DNA from: Niastella populi
GTDB taxonomy: Bacteria > Bacteroidota > Bacteroidia > Chitinophagales > Chitinophagaceae
Assembly (NCBI RefSeq): GCF_002078015.1
Contig: NZ_LWBP01000222.1
Coordinates: 1 to 38,159 of the forward strand
Length of the DNA stretch: 38,159 nucleotides
Direction: 5' to 3'
Shown here: one piece after another, positions 25,464 through 34,395 of the stretch
Numbering within the stretch: position 1 is the first letter of the stretch
Layout: each line of letters begins with the position of its first letter
Program-made: the position numbers and the translations under genes
Notes under the pieces: model-generated
What the model was told of the DNA's origin: nothing
The model's database searches: none
Seen by the model: only the letters and a program-made list of their open reading frames with translations

Positions 25464-26897
25464 TTAGTTAACCAACACCTCGGGCCGTTCAACCGGACTG
25501 CCGTTGATTTTCACATTTTCCATTTTTACATCCCGCGCATGATCGATCTTAATTGGTGTATTAACCCCTTTGATGTTACAATTAACCAGGCGTAAATGCT
25601 GCACCGGCGATTCTTTATAGGCATGTACATACACGCCATATTCACCGCCGTCGGCCACCTCCAGGTTTTCTACCCAAATATTACGAATGGTGGGCATGAA
25701 CCTGCCCGGCGCTTCATAAAACATATTGCAATGGATAGCGGCATCCCTGTACGTACCCACTTTGATATTTTTCATAAACACATTCTCTATAATTCCACCT
25801 CTCGAAGAACTGGTTTTGATCCGCAGCACCCGGTCGAGCTCGGGACTGTCCATAGTACAGTTGATGGCGTAAATATTACGGGCGCCACCGGCTATTTCAC
25901 TGCCAATCACCACACCGCCATGGCCGTCTTTCATTTCACAACCTTCAATGATATGGTTTTCCGCCGGCCGGCCGATCCTTCTGCCATCTTCATCGCGGCC
26001 CGATTTGATCGCAATACAATCGTCACCGGTATCGAAATAACAGTCTTTTATCAGCACGTTCCTGCACGCCTCGGGATCGCAACCATCGGTATTGGGGCCT
26101 TTCGCCTGTACATTCACTTTTTCTATAGTTACATTTTCGCATAATACCGGGTTCATGAACCACATGGGCGAGCTCACCATTTTCACTCCCGAGATCAGGA
26201 CGTTTTTACAGTTGTAGGGCTGCAACATACTCGGGCGCAGGTAATGCCCGTCGCCAAACACTCTTTTACGCGGGTCAACATGCTGGTGCATCAGCACATG
26301 CAGCGAATCCCGCGCCTTTGTTTGTTTTGGCATGCCTTCTTTCCAGCCATATGATTTTTTGCCATTCCAGTTCCACCAGGCTTCATTGTTGGCGTTGCCA
26401 TCGAGCGTGCCGGTACCGGTAATAGCGATATTCTCTTCGCCGTACGCATAGATCTGCGGCGAATAGTTCATACACTCCATGCCTTCCCAGCGGGTAAACA
26501 CGATGGGGTAATCTTTCGGGTCCTGGCTGAAAAGAATAGTAGCGTTATCCTGTAAATGAAGGTTTACATTGCTTTTGAGATAAATGGGCGCAGTAAGCCA
26601 TTTACCTGCAGGCACCACTACCCTGCCGCCGCCATTGGCGCTGCAGGCTGCTATCGCTTTTTTGAATGCTTCAGAATTTTTTGTAATACCATCACCCTTG
26701 GCGCCATAATCGGTAATGTTATAATCCCTGTTCTTAAATACAGGCGCCTTGATGAGTTTACGCAATTGTTCTATTTCCTGTAACGGTTGTTTTGATGAAG
26801 TCCACACTGTAGATTGTCCTTTAGCATTAAATGTAAATAGTATGAAAACGGCAAAGGCAATCTTTGGAAGACTGACCCGGTAGTTTTTGTAAGTCAT
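25464..26897 (-). CDS. GH28 family glycosidase (polygalacturonase-like)
   Basis: This 477-residue exported right-handed beta-helix enzyme starts at ATG 26897 (longer starts at 26915 and 26969 precede the signal peptide SLPKIAFAVFILFTFNAKGQ). An N-terminal pectate-lyase-like start, YNITDYGAKGDGITKNSEAF, is followed by all GH28 active-site motifs: NTDGCDP, DTGDDCIAIKSG, DGHGGVVIGSE and RVLRIKTS. It hydrolyses galacturonosyl or related linkages; GH28 also includes rhamnogalacturonan and xylogalacturonan enzymes, so the exact polymer is open. It is the last gene of the minus-strand mannoside locus, about 160 bp after the GH92 gene with a strong hairpin between. It may be an independent unit. Confidence 0.93.
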   Translation of the reverse strand: MTYKNYRVSLPKIAFAVFILFTFNAKGQSTVWTSSKQPLQEIEQLRKLIKAPVFKNRDYNITDYGAKGDGITKNSEAFKKAIAACSANGGGRVVVPAGKWLTAPIYLKSNVNLHLQDNATILFSQDPKDYPIVFTRWEGMECMNYSPQIYAYGEENIAITGTGTLDGNANNEAWWNWNGKKSYGWKEGMPKQTKARDSLHVLMHQHVDPRKRVFGDGHYLRPSMLQPYNCKNVLISGVKMVSSPMWFMNPVLCENVTIEKVNVQAKGPNTDGCDPEACRNVLIKDCYFDTGDDCIAIKSGRDEDGRRIGRPAENHIIEGCEMKDGHGGVVIGSEIAGGARNIYAINCTMDSPELDRVLRIKTSSSRGGIIENVFMKNIKVGTYRDAAIHCNMFYEAPGRFMPTIRNIWVENLEVADGGEYGVYVHAYKESPVQHLRLVNCNIKGVNTPIKIDHARDVKMENVKINGSPVERPEVLVN

Positions 26898-27009
26898 AGC
26901 TTCTTTTAAATACATGCAAACGATTCGGGCCGTAAAATTAGGGCATTTTACGCATGAACCGGCATGCATTTCGAAGCGCTGGCGTTATAATAATGCAAAA
27001 AAGGCCTTG

Positions 27010-27044
27010 TAAGTGTGCCACACCTTCGAGGTGTGGCACACTTA
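27010..27044. terminator. Long perfect hairpin, GTGCCACACC type
   Basis: A perfect 16-bp inverted repeat with a short TCG centre (TAAGTGTGCCACACCT ... AGGTGTGGCACACTTA) lies 14 bp past the GH92 stop. On the minus strand it is followed by GGCCTTTTTT after a short spacer, so termination is plausible. It shares its core with the hairpin at 16834. Confidence 0.7.
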
Positions 27045-27057
27045 ACTAATATCCAGA

Positions 27058-29388
27058 TCAATACTTATCAACGGGTTTATCGCCCATATTTACCACCAGC
27101 TTCCCGCCTTTTGTTATTTCGGCAAATGAAACGAACGGTTTGTGCAGCGGTTTCCCATTGCATTGCATTGATTGAATGTACATGTGCTCACAGGAATTGT
27201 TCTTTGTTTCAATCACAAACTCTTTACCGGCATAATATTTTTGATTGAGCTGAATGGTGATCTTATTGAACAAAGGGGCAGCAATTCCCATTTGGGTTTG
27301 CGGGTCGGTCAACCCTTTTACATCGAATAAACCAAGTGCGGCCATTACATACCAGGCGCCCAGCTGGCCCTGGTCTTCATCCTGACCGAAACCATAGCCA
27401 TGTACCGGTTCGGTGCCATAGAATTTGTTACAGATCAACCGCACCCATTTTTGTGTTAAGGATGGTTTGCCCGAAAAATTGAAGAGCCAGGAGATATGCA
27501 GCCCCGGCTGGTTGCCATGATTGTACACACCGGCAATTCCGGCAAAAGCGTCAATATTGGCGCCGCCGCCAAACATGGCTTTTTCCGAAATGGTAAAGGT
27601 GCTGTCGAGCCTTTCATTGAAAGTACCGGCGCCTACTTTGGCAATCAATGCCTGCGGTTCATGCGGAACAAAATACGTGTATTGCAAGGCATTGCCTTCC
27701 TGGAATCCGCGCCACGGCTGCGAGGGATCGAAATTATCGATAAACGAGCCATCCGTTTTTTTAGGCCGCACCAGTTTCAACTTCGCGTCGAACAAATGCT
27801 CCCACCCTTTCGACAATCGCAAGAATGTTTTGTGATCGGCCTGCTTACCAAGGCGTTTTGCCCATTGCGCCATAGCATATGCGCTGAATGAATATTCCAG
27901 GGTGTGTGATGCAGAGAACTTCCATACTTCTTCCCAGCTGTTGCCATTATCTAAATGGTTTACATAACCGTATTTTACAAAACTGTCTACATCGAGTTTG
28001 CCTGCGCCGCGCGGCCGGTCCTTTCCTTCCAGTTCATTCTTTCTCGCTGCCGCATACGCCTGCTGAATATCGAAATCTTTTATGCCGGCCATATAGGCGC
28101 CCGAGAAAACGATACTCACCATATTGGTTCCTACGCCCGATACGAACCGGCTGTTGGCAATCCCATCTGCCAGCCAGCCGGCATCTTTATAGATCAGCAG
28201 CTGGCTTTTTATAAAATCAGCATAATATTCGGGATAGGCCAGCGCCCACAATTGCGTAAGGTTCCAGTAAGCACCCCAAACCGCATCGGTATTGTAATGA
28301 TTATGCATGGGCACACCCTTTTTATCGAGCGCTATCTGTCCTACCCCGCCGTCATTCTTCGGGTAGGCGCCGTTTACATCACTGGCCAGTCCACGCCCCA
28401 GCAAGGCATGATACAAACCGGTGTAGAATTTAGTAGCGCTGGCTTTATCGCTTGTTTCTATTTTTATACGGCCAAGGTATTGCTCCCAGGTTTCCATAGC
28501 CTGCTGCCTGGCAGCATCAAACGACAAAGCGCCTGCTTCCTGTTGCAGGTTCAGTCGTGCATTGTCAATGGAAGTATACGATAAACCGGCCTTGATGGTG
28601 ACAGCCTCCTGTTCATTGGTAGAAAAAGTAAGATACAGTCCTGCGCCTTTGCCGCTTGTTTCATTTTTGCCGGGCGTAACGTCATTTCCGCTGAATACGC
28701 CATACGACTGTGGCTTTTTATCCAACACCGCTGAGAAATACATGGTTACTTCAGCGCCGGGCTGGTATTTCTGAATGAACACGGGCAGTGTGGTTACATA
28801 CCCTTCAATACGGCCATCAGCATTCATGTATACTTTAGCATCTTTCACCGCACCGCTTTCGCCCTGTTTGTTACCTATATCGAACAGGATATGCGCTTCA
28901 TTGGTTTTCGGAAAAGTATAGCGGTGAAACGCCACTCTTTTTGTTGCCGTTAATTCGGCTTTGACGTTATAATCCTTCAGCAATACCGAATAATACCCTG
29001 CTGTAGCCGTTTCGTCTTTTTTATCGAAGCGGGAACGGTAACCATCATCGGGATTTTCGAGTTTGCCGGGTGTTGTTTGCAATTGACCGGTAATGGGTGC
29101 GAATACTATACCGCCTACCTGGAACTCATGAAAATTGGGAAAGCCTTCTATCGACTCGTGCCGGGTATCGTAACCGGTGGCCTCCCAGCCATGCATATTC
29201 CCGTACGAACCGTTTGTTGCCGGTGATGGCTTGGCCATTCCAAATGGAACAGCGCCCGGGGTATAATGGAACCACCGGCAATGCGCCGTGCCTATATTGG
29301 GATCGACATATTGAGAAAGACCGGCTGCAGTTTGCGCCAGGCATTTTACACTTACAGAAGCGACAATGACAAACAATATTTTTTTCAA
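27058..29388 (-). CDS. GH92 alpha-mannosidase
   Basis: This 776-residue exported enzyme has signal peptide MKKILFVIVASVSVKCLAQ. Its family, GH92, comprises calcium-dependent exo-acting alpha-mannosidases that invert configuration. Signatures are the N-terminal YVDPNIGTAHCRWFHYTPGA and VPFGMAKPSP, the catalytic-acid region GFQEGNALQYTYFVPHEP, HGNQPGLHISWLFN and the catalytic-base motif FGQDEDQGQLGAWYVMAALG. It has about the usual length. It differs widely from the other GH92 in this locus (32071-34386), suggesting different linkage specificity. It lies 216 bp downstream of the ROK gene, with a 7-bp repeat in the gap. GH92 enzymes act on N-glycan or yeast-mannan mannose. Confidence 0.95.
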   Translation of the reverse strand: MKKILFVIVASVSVKCLAQTAAGLSQYVDPNIGTAHCRWFHYTPGAVPFGMAKPSPATNGSYGNMHGWEATGYDTRHESIEGFPNFHEFQVGGIVFAPITGQLQTTPGKLENPDDGYRSRFDKKDETATAGYYSVLLKDYNVKAELTATKRVAFHRYTFPKTNEAHILFDIGNKQGESGAVKDAKVYMNADGRIEGYVTTLPVFIQKYQPGAEVTMYFSAVLDKKPQSYGVFSGNDVTPGKNETSGKGAGLYLTFSTNEQEAVTIKAGLSYTSIDNARLNLQQEAGALSFDAARQQAMETWEQYLGRIKIETSDKASATKFYTGLYHALLGRGLASDVNGAYPKNDGGVGQIALDKKGVPMHNHYNTDAVWGAYWNLTQLWALAYPEYYADFIKSQLLIYKDAGWLADGIANSRFVSGVGTNMVSIVFSGAYMAGIKDFDIQQAYAAARKNELEGKDRPRGAGKLDVDSFVKYGYVNHLDNGNSWEEVWKFSASHTLEYSFSAYAMAQWAKRLGKQADHKTFLRLSKGWEHLFDAKLKLVRPKKTDGSFIDNFDPSQPWRGFQEGNALQYTYFVPHEPQALIAKVGAGTFNERLDSTFTISEKAMFGGGANIDAFAGIAGVYNHGNQPGLHISWLFNFSGKPSLTQKWVRLICNKFYGTEPVHGYGFGQDEDQGQLGAWYVMAALGLFDVKGLTDPQTQMGIAAPLFNKITIQLNQKYYAGKEFVIETKNNSCEHMYIQSMQCNGKPLHKPFVSFAEITKGGKLVVNMGDKPVDKY

Positions 29389-29572
29389 AACGTTTAATTT
29401 TGGATCAGTAATACTTTTATTTGAAGAATAAACTCTTTGGTTTCGGCAAACGTGAAAAGCCCTATTCTCGTGCCTAATACCTATCTGCCGGCATGTGGCA
29501 ATAGCGAAAGCCGGATATTCGTCAATATATTTCGAGGGGCATAAGATCGCATATTAGCATCAACAATCGCGA

Positions 29573-29607
29573 ACCTTTCACGTTTCACGTTTGCCGTTTC
29601 ACGATCA
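29573..29607. repeat. 7-bp tandem array overlapping the ROK stop codon
   Basis: Units ACCTTTC, ACGTTTC, ACGTTTG, CCGTTTC and ACGATCA. The last unit contains TCA at 29605-29607, the reverse complement of the ROK gene's TGA stop. Confidence 0.8.
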
Positions 29608-30465
29608 GCCACTCCCCATCGCCGCCGCCCCCACCATAGCCGCCTGCTCACCCAGCACAGAGGTGGTGATACGCACTTCGGGAAAACGTTTTCCAACGCC
29701 GGCCAGCAATGCATCTTTGAACAGTGGATACGACTGTGCGATATTTCCGCCAATAACGACTGCTGTTGCGCCGGTGCTTTCGATAAACCGGGTTAAGAAT
29801 ACAGCCAGGTTATTGCCGAATTCATTGAACAGGGTTCTTACCAGTTCGTCATGCATGGCCATGCCGGCAAGTTCCTTAACACCGCTTACCGGGCTTCCGC
29901 TAATGGCAGAATACCGTTTTACGAACCAGCGGGTACTGAGGTAATCTTCAGCTATACCTTCGTGTAAGGGCATATTCCACAGATCGGCGCTTGTTGCATG
30001 CCCGTCTTTATAAACGGCTGTTCCCAAACCGGTGCCTAATGTTACACTGATCACCGGCCGGTTACCGCTTACGCTGCCGGAAAACACTTCGCCCTGTAAA
30101 AAACAGGCGGCATCGTTGTTTATGAAAATGGCCGCCGGTTCCATATCCAGCGTCTGCGCCAGCATCGTCTTTACATTCAGTCCGAATAACTTCGGGTATT
30201 TATTCTGATCACTGATCAAACTAATACCTTCTTTATAGTTGAACGGACCGGGCATGGCGAGGCAGATGGTTGCCACGGGTTTGTTTTGCATTGCCTGTTT
30301 TATACAGGCCGCCCAAATACTTATCACCTCCTGTGCTGCAGCCATTGAATCTACATGCATGCGCACCAGCGAAGTGCTGATCAGTTGCCTGCCGCCTACA
30401 TCGATCTTCGCCGCCGTAATATGCGATCCGCCGATATCGGCTCCTATAACAATTGAATGGTCCAT
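29605..30465 (-). CDS. ROK family sugar kinase (probable hexokinase)
   Basis: This 286-residue cytoplasmic kinase shows the phosphate-binding start VIGADIGGSHITAAKID, the catalytic Asp in FINNDAACFLQGE and the ATP-site VTLGTGLGTAVY, plus VVIGGNIAQS near the C-terminus. The ROK zinc signature CxCGxxGCxE is absent. At its place the protein reads LHEGIAEDYLS, which keeps the Glu-type position only. It has no N-terminal HTH, so it is a kinase rather than a NagC-type repressor. Between the sugar permease (46-bp gap) and a GH92 gene, it most likely phosphorylates mannose to mannose-6-phosphate for the isomerase in the same locus. Confidence 0.9.
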   Translation of the reverse strand: MDHSIVIGADIGGSHITAAKIDVGGRQLISTSLVRMHVDSMAAAQEVISIWAACIKQAMQNKPVATICLAMPGPFNYKEGISLISDQNKYPKLFGLNVKTMLAQTLDMEPAAIFINNDAACFLQGEVFSGSVSGNRPVISVTLGTGLGTAVYKDGHATSADLWNMPLHEGIAEDYLSTRWFVKRYSAISGSPVSGVKELAGMAMHDELVRTLFNEFGNNLAVFLTRFIESTGATAVVIGGNIAQSYPLFKDALLAGVGKRFPEVRITTSVLGEQAAMVGAAAMGSG

Positions 30466-30511
30466 GCTTTCGAAAACTGTTTATAGATGGTTTTTCATTT
30501 TTTTCAATTCA

Positions 30512-31930
30512 TCAATGCCCCACTGGTGTGCCATACAGGTCGGCATCGGCTTTTTCTTTCCAGTCTTTTTCAATTTGCTCCAGCGATTTGCCCTTTGTTT
30601 CCGGCAACAATTTGTAAACCGTAATAAAGGCGATCAAACAAAACAAAGCAAACAACCAGAATGTAAATGCCGTGCCTATGCTTTCGAGTAAGATGGGCGT
30701 CAACTGGCCAACGATGGTATCGGCCACCCACATTACCATTATGCTAATGGCCATTGCGCGGCCGCGGATAGGACCGGGAAAGATCTCTGCCGCTACCACA
30801 AACTTCAATGGCCCTATTGAAAATGCAAATGAGGCCATGAATGCCAGCACGCAAACCAGCAATGCCCAGCCGGTGGTGGCGCCGGTATAAAAACAAATAC
30901 CGGTTGCCAGCAAACTAACGAACGCGCCCACCGTACCGGCAAGGTATAACGGCCGGCGGCCGAGGCTGTCGACTTTCCAGATGGCGATCAACGTGAACAA
31001 CATATTGGCGCCGCCAAAAATGATCTGGCTTAACAAAGAATTGCTCAACGACACACCTGCATTGCTCAGGATACTGGGACCATAATAGATAATGGCATTG
31101 ATACCGCTGAATTGGGAGAACAACGGCAACAGGATGCCAATGATCAGCGCCTTGCGCCATTTCGGTTCCAGCAGGGTTTTGTATGATATTCTTTTTTCTT
31201 TCTGCATTTGCCTTCCCTGTTGTAAACTGGCCTTTGCTTCTATTGCATTGTTGATGCGGTTGAGAATGGTCGTCGCTTCCTGCTCCCGCTGGTGTTGTAT
31301 CAACCAGCGTGGGCTTTCAGGAACCATCATTAACCCAAGCGCAAACAACACGGCTGGTATTACCCCTATCCCAAACATGCCGCGCCATACTTCAGTTACC
31401 AATACGGTGTGCATTAAACCGGTAGTATCACCGGTATGTGCGAGCGCATAATGCAATAAGGCGGAATTGGTTAAATAAGCAACCAGGATCCCCAGCGTTA
31501 TGGCAAACTGGTAATAAGTTACCAGCCTTCCGCGAATGCGCGCCGGCGCGATCTCTGAAATATACAGGGGCACTACATTCGAAGCAAGGCCAATGCCTAT
31601 TCCGCCAACCATGCGCGCTGCAATAATACCGGTTAAGCCTGGCAATAACGAACAGCCGAGCGCAGACAATAAGAAAAGGATGGCAGCCACGATCAGGGGT
31701 TTCTTTCTGCCCAACCTGTCGCTTAGCTCTCCCGAGATGGCAACGCCAATGATACAACCCACCAATGCGCTCGACACAAACCAGCCTTTTTCAAAAGAAG
31801 TGAGCACAAACTGCTTTTCTATTAGTGGCAGAATACCCGATACCACGGCCATATCGAACCCAAACAGGAAACCGCCCAGCGATGCTACCAGCGTTATTAT
31901 AAATAGATAAGCTGTTTTATTCTTTACCAT
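30512..31930 (-). CDS. Sugar porter family MFS transporter
   Basis: This 472-residue permease has 12 predicted membrane helices. Sugar porter signatures are all visible: GGFLFGFDMAVVSG in helix 1, SDRLGRKKPL after helix 2, VPLYISEIAPARIRGRLV in helix 4, VPESPRWLIQ in the central loop, SQFSGINAIIYYGPSI in helix 7, VDSLGRRPLY and the C-terminal LPETKGKSLEQIE. It resembles the XylE/GalP type, usually a sugar-proton symporter. Given its neighbours the cargo is probably mannose. Its start is 140 bp from the upstream GH92 stop, a gap filled largely by two 7-bp arrays. Confidence 0.95.
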   Translation of the reverse strand: MVKNKTAYLFIITLVASLGGFLFGFDMAVVSGILPLIEKQFVLTSFEKGWFVSSALVGCIIGVAISGELSDRLGRKKPLIVAAILFLLSALGCSLLPGLTGIIAARMVGGIGIGLASNVVPLYISEIAPARIRGRLVTYYQFAITLGILVAYLTNSALLHYALAHTGDTTGLMHTVLVTEVWRGMFGIGVIPAVLFALGLMMVPESPRWLIQHQREQEATTILNRINNAIEAKASLQQGRQMQKEKRISYKTLLEPKWRKALIIGILLPLFSQFSGINAIIYYGPSILSNAGVSLSNSLLSQIIFGGANMLFTLIAIWKVDSLGRRPLYLAGTVGAFVSLLATGICFYTGATTGWALLVCVLAFMASFAFSIGPLKFVVAAEIFPGPIRGRAMAISIMVMWVADTIVGQLTPILLESIGTAFTFWLFALFCLIAFITVYKLLPETKGKSLEQIEKDWKEKADADLYGTPVGH

Positions 31931-31975
31931 TTTTATTCTTTATTTCTAAATTGTATTTAAGCGGTATCAGGCTAC

Positions 31976-32010
31976 AGGCTTAACGCTGAATGCTTAAGGC
32001 TTAACGCAAA
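31976..32010. repeat. 7-bp tandem array, 5 units
   Basis: Units AGGCTTA, ACGCTGA, ATGCTTA, AGGCTTA, ACGCAAA lie in the gap upstream of the permease gene. Confidence 0.8.
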
Positions 32011-32034
32011 ATACAAATACAAAGATGCTTTTCG

Positions 32035-32083
32035 TTCGGCGTTTAGCGTTTTGCCTTCAGCCTTCAGCTTTCAGCGTTTAGCA
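32035..32083. repeat. 7-bp array forming the 3' end of a GH92 gene
   Basis: Units TTCGGCG, TTTAGCG, TTTTGCC, TTCAGCC, TTCAGCT, TTCAGCG, TTTAGCA run in register. On the minus strand they supply the final codons (Asn-Ala-Lys-Arg) and the TGA stop (32071-32073) of the GH92 gene. Units are related in reverse complement to those at 31976-32010. Confidence 0.85.
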
Positions 32084-34386
32084 TTCGACATGGAAGGCGG
32101 TGCATCGCCCGGTTTGCTGCCCCAGTTCGTATTGGGTTCAGGACCCATTTCCAGCACCAGAGAACCACCATCAACCAGGTCGGCATGATAAAACCAGGGT
32201 TTTGTCAATGGTTTTCCATCGAGCCTGGCCGACTGTATATACCGGTTTGTATCACTTACATTATGCGCTTCGATGGTAAATGTTTTACCCGGGTAATAGG
32301 TTGGATCGAGCGCAATGGTCGTCTTTTCAAAGATCGGACTGCCGATCTCATAAAATGGCTTTACCGAAGCGCCGCCATCTGTCTGGAACAAACCCATTGC
32401 CGCCATCACATACCAGGCGCCCATTTGTCCTTCATCCTCATCGCCCAGCCAGCCATGTAATGGCGTTGACCCATAATACCGGTTCATGATCTCACGCGTA
32501 TAATGTTGCGTAAGCCAGGGTTTGCCGGAATAATTGAATAACCAGGCAGCCTGCATGTTAGGCTGGTTGCCGTGATTGATGGGAATACGATCGTACAGGT
32601 CGCCCTCCGCATTGAAATTATACCGCGCCGACTTTTTGAATCCATCTTCGAGGCGGTTGTTGAACTCATCTTTACCCATCAGGTTCAATATTCCCTGTAC
32701 ATCATGCGGATTGAAGAAACTGTATTGCCAGGCATTGCCCTCAAGGTAACCCGGACCACTGAACGAGGTACAGCAATACGGGTTCCAGTCTTTCACCCAC
32801 GATCCGTCGCGGTGTTTCATGCGGATGAATTTGGTAGCGGTATCAAAAACATTTTTATAATTACCGGCCCGTTTAATGAACAGTTCGTATTCTTTTTTCT
32901 TTCCCAGCGCCTTGGCCAGCTGCGATACACACCAGTCGTCATACGCATACTCAAGCGTATTCGACACCTGTCCCTCTTCTGTTGGCACGTAGCCCAGCTT
33001 CATATACGACTCAAAGAACTTATTTCCTGCATAGCCGTTCTCAGGCGTTACAACCCCGGGTGTTGTTTGCTGATGCAGCATGGCTTTGAATGCATTCTCC
33101 ACATCGAAATCGCGGATGCCTTTTTGATAAGCGCCTACGATCAGTGCGATCTCGTGCGAAGCTTCCATAATGCCGGAATACTCAATACCCGCCGGCCCCT
33201 TTGGCAGCCAGCCGCCGGTATTATAGATAGCTAAAAATGATTTTACCCATTTGCTGGTAAGATCGGGATTTACCAGCGCCCATAACTGGTTCAGGTTCCA
33301 GAAAGTATTCCATAACGCATCGCAACCGTAAATGGGTGAATCGGGATTACCGTCCTGCACTTTTTCATTTACATCAACATATTTTCCATTCACATCGCTC
33401 CAGGTAGTGCGGGCCACATACGAACGGTACATGTTGGTATAGAATTTCTTCTTTTCTTCTTCCGTTCCGCCCTGCACCTGTATTTTGCTCAACATGCCAT
33501 TCCATACCTTCTTTGCATTGCTGCGCACGGCATCGAAATCCCAGTTAAATGGGTTCATTTCCGTTTCGAGGTTCAACCTTGCCTGTTCTATGCTTACCAG
33601 TGAAATAGCCGTTTGCATCAACAGCACCTCACCCTTTTTTGTATTGAAGTCGGCAAATGCCCCCATACTGCCCTTGCCGGCCACTTCTTTTACGTCCCTG
33701 AGATGCTGGTTGCCTTTCCAGCCGCCGAAATGTTCAATGGGTTTATTAAAGCGCGCTATGAAATGAACGGTGTATTCGTTCCAGCTCCACTTTTGTTTTG
33801 AATAACCCTCTATTTCCCGGTCGGTGACCCTGGTGATCTTTGCATCGAGTATCTCAGCCGTATTCTCGAAGGGAATATCGAGGTCGAGCAGGATATGCAG
33901 CTCTTCTTCTTCAGGTGTCGTAAAGCGGAAGAAACCCGCGCGGGTAGTGCTCGTAAGCTCAGTATGAATATTGCCATTCATCAGGGTTACCGCATAATAA
34001 CCCGGACTGGCCTTTTCCGTTTCCTTATAAATACGGGACCGGTAACCGGTTGTCCACCCCGTGGTAGGGCCATCGGCCGGACCGCGCCGCGTGTTCAGCG
34101 CCCCAACCGTAGGCATAACCGATAAACCGGCCATCGTCCATGAATGGATATGACTGAACCCGCCGATATTATTCAATGAATATTCATAACCCGATTTCCA
34201 AACGCCGCCCTGGTTATCGGGCGCCAACTGTACCATTCCAAAAGGCATGGTAGCGCCGGGGTTCAACATCCAGCGCGATTCTGAAGTACCCAGTAACGGG
34301 TCGGCATAATCAACCGGTTCTTTTTGCTGCGCAGCAACCGGCCCAATGCAACTGCTCATGAAGGCAAACAACAACCATTGTTTCAT
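32071..34386 (-). CDS. GH92 alpha-mannosidase (second copy)
   Basis: This 771-residue exported enzyme has signal peptide MKQWLLFAFMSSCIGPVAAQ. GH92 signatures are VDYADPLLGTSESRWMLNPG, MPFGMVQLAPDNQ, the acid region GYLEGNAWQYSFFNPHD, HGNQPNMQAAWLFN and the base motif WLGDEDEGQMGAWYVMAAMG. It is only 9 bp from the end of the isomerase gene, so the two are certainly co-transcribed. It has probably a different linkage preference from the GH92 at 27058 because the N-terminal substrate-side loops differ strongly. The extreme C-terminus is encoded by a 7-bp repeat. Confidence 0.95.
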   Translation of the reverse strand: MKQWLLFAFMSSCIGPVAAQQKEPVDYADPLLGTSESRWMLNPGATMPFGMVQLAPDNQGGVWKSGYEYSLNNIGGFSHIHSWTMAGLSVMPTVGALNTRRGPADGPTTGWTTGYRSRIYKETEKASPGYYAVTLMNGNIHTELTSTTRAGFFRFTTPEEEELHILLDLDIPFENTAEILDAKITRVTDREIEGYSKQKWSWNEYTVHFIARFNKPIEHFGGWKGNQHLRDVKEVAGKGSMGAFADFNTKKGEVLLMQTAISLVSIEQARLNLETEMNPFNWDFDAVRSNAKKVWNGMLSKIQVQGGTEEEKKKFYTNMYRSYVARTTWSDVNGKYVDVNEKVQDGNPDSPIYGCDALWNTFWNLNQLWALVNPDLTSKWVKSFLAIYNTGGWLPKGPAGIEYSGIMEASHEIALIVGAYQKGIRDFDVENAFKAMLHQQTTPGVVTPENGYAGNKFFESYMKLGYVPTEEGQVSNTLEYAYDDWCVSQLAKALGKKKEYELFIKRAGNYKNVFDTATKFIRMKHRDGSWVKDWNPYCCTSFSGPGYLEGNAWQYSFFNPHDVQGILNLMGKDEFNNRLEDGFKKSARYNFNAEGDLYDRIPINHGNQPNMQAAWLFNYSGKPWLTQHYTREIMNRYYGSTPLHGWLGDEDEGQMGAWYVMAAMGLFQTDGGASVKPFYEIGSPIFEKTTIALDPTYYPGKTFTIEAHNVSDTNRYIQSARLDGKPLTKPWFYHADLVDGGSLVLEMGPEPNTNWGSKPGDAPPSMSNAKR

Positions 34387-34395
34387 ACGTAAGAA

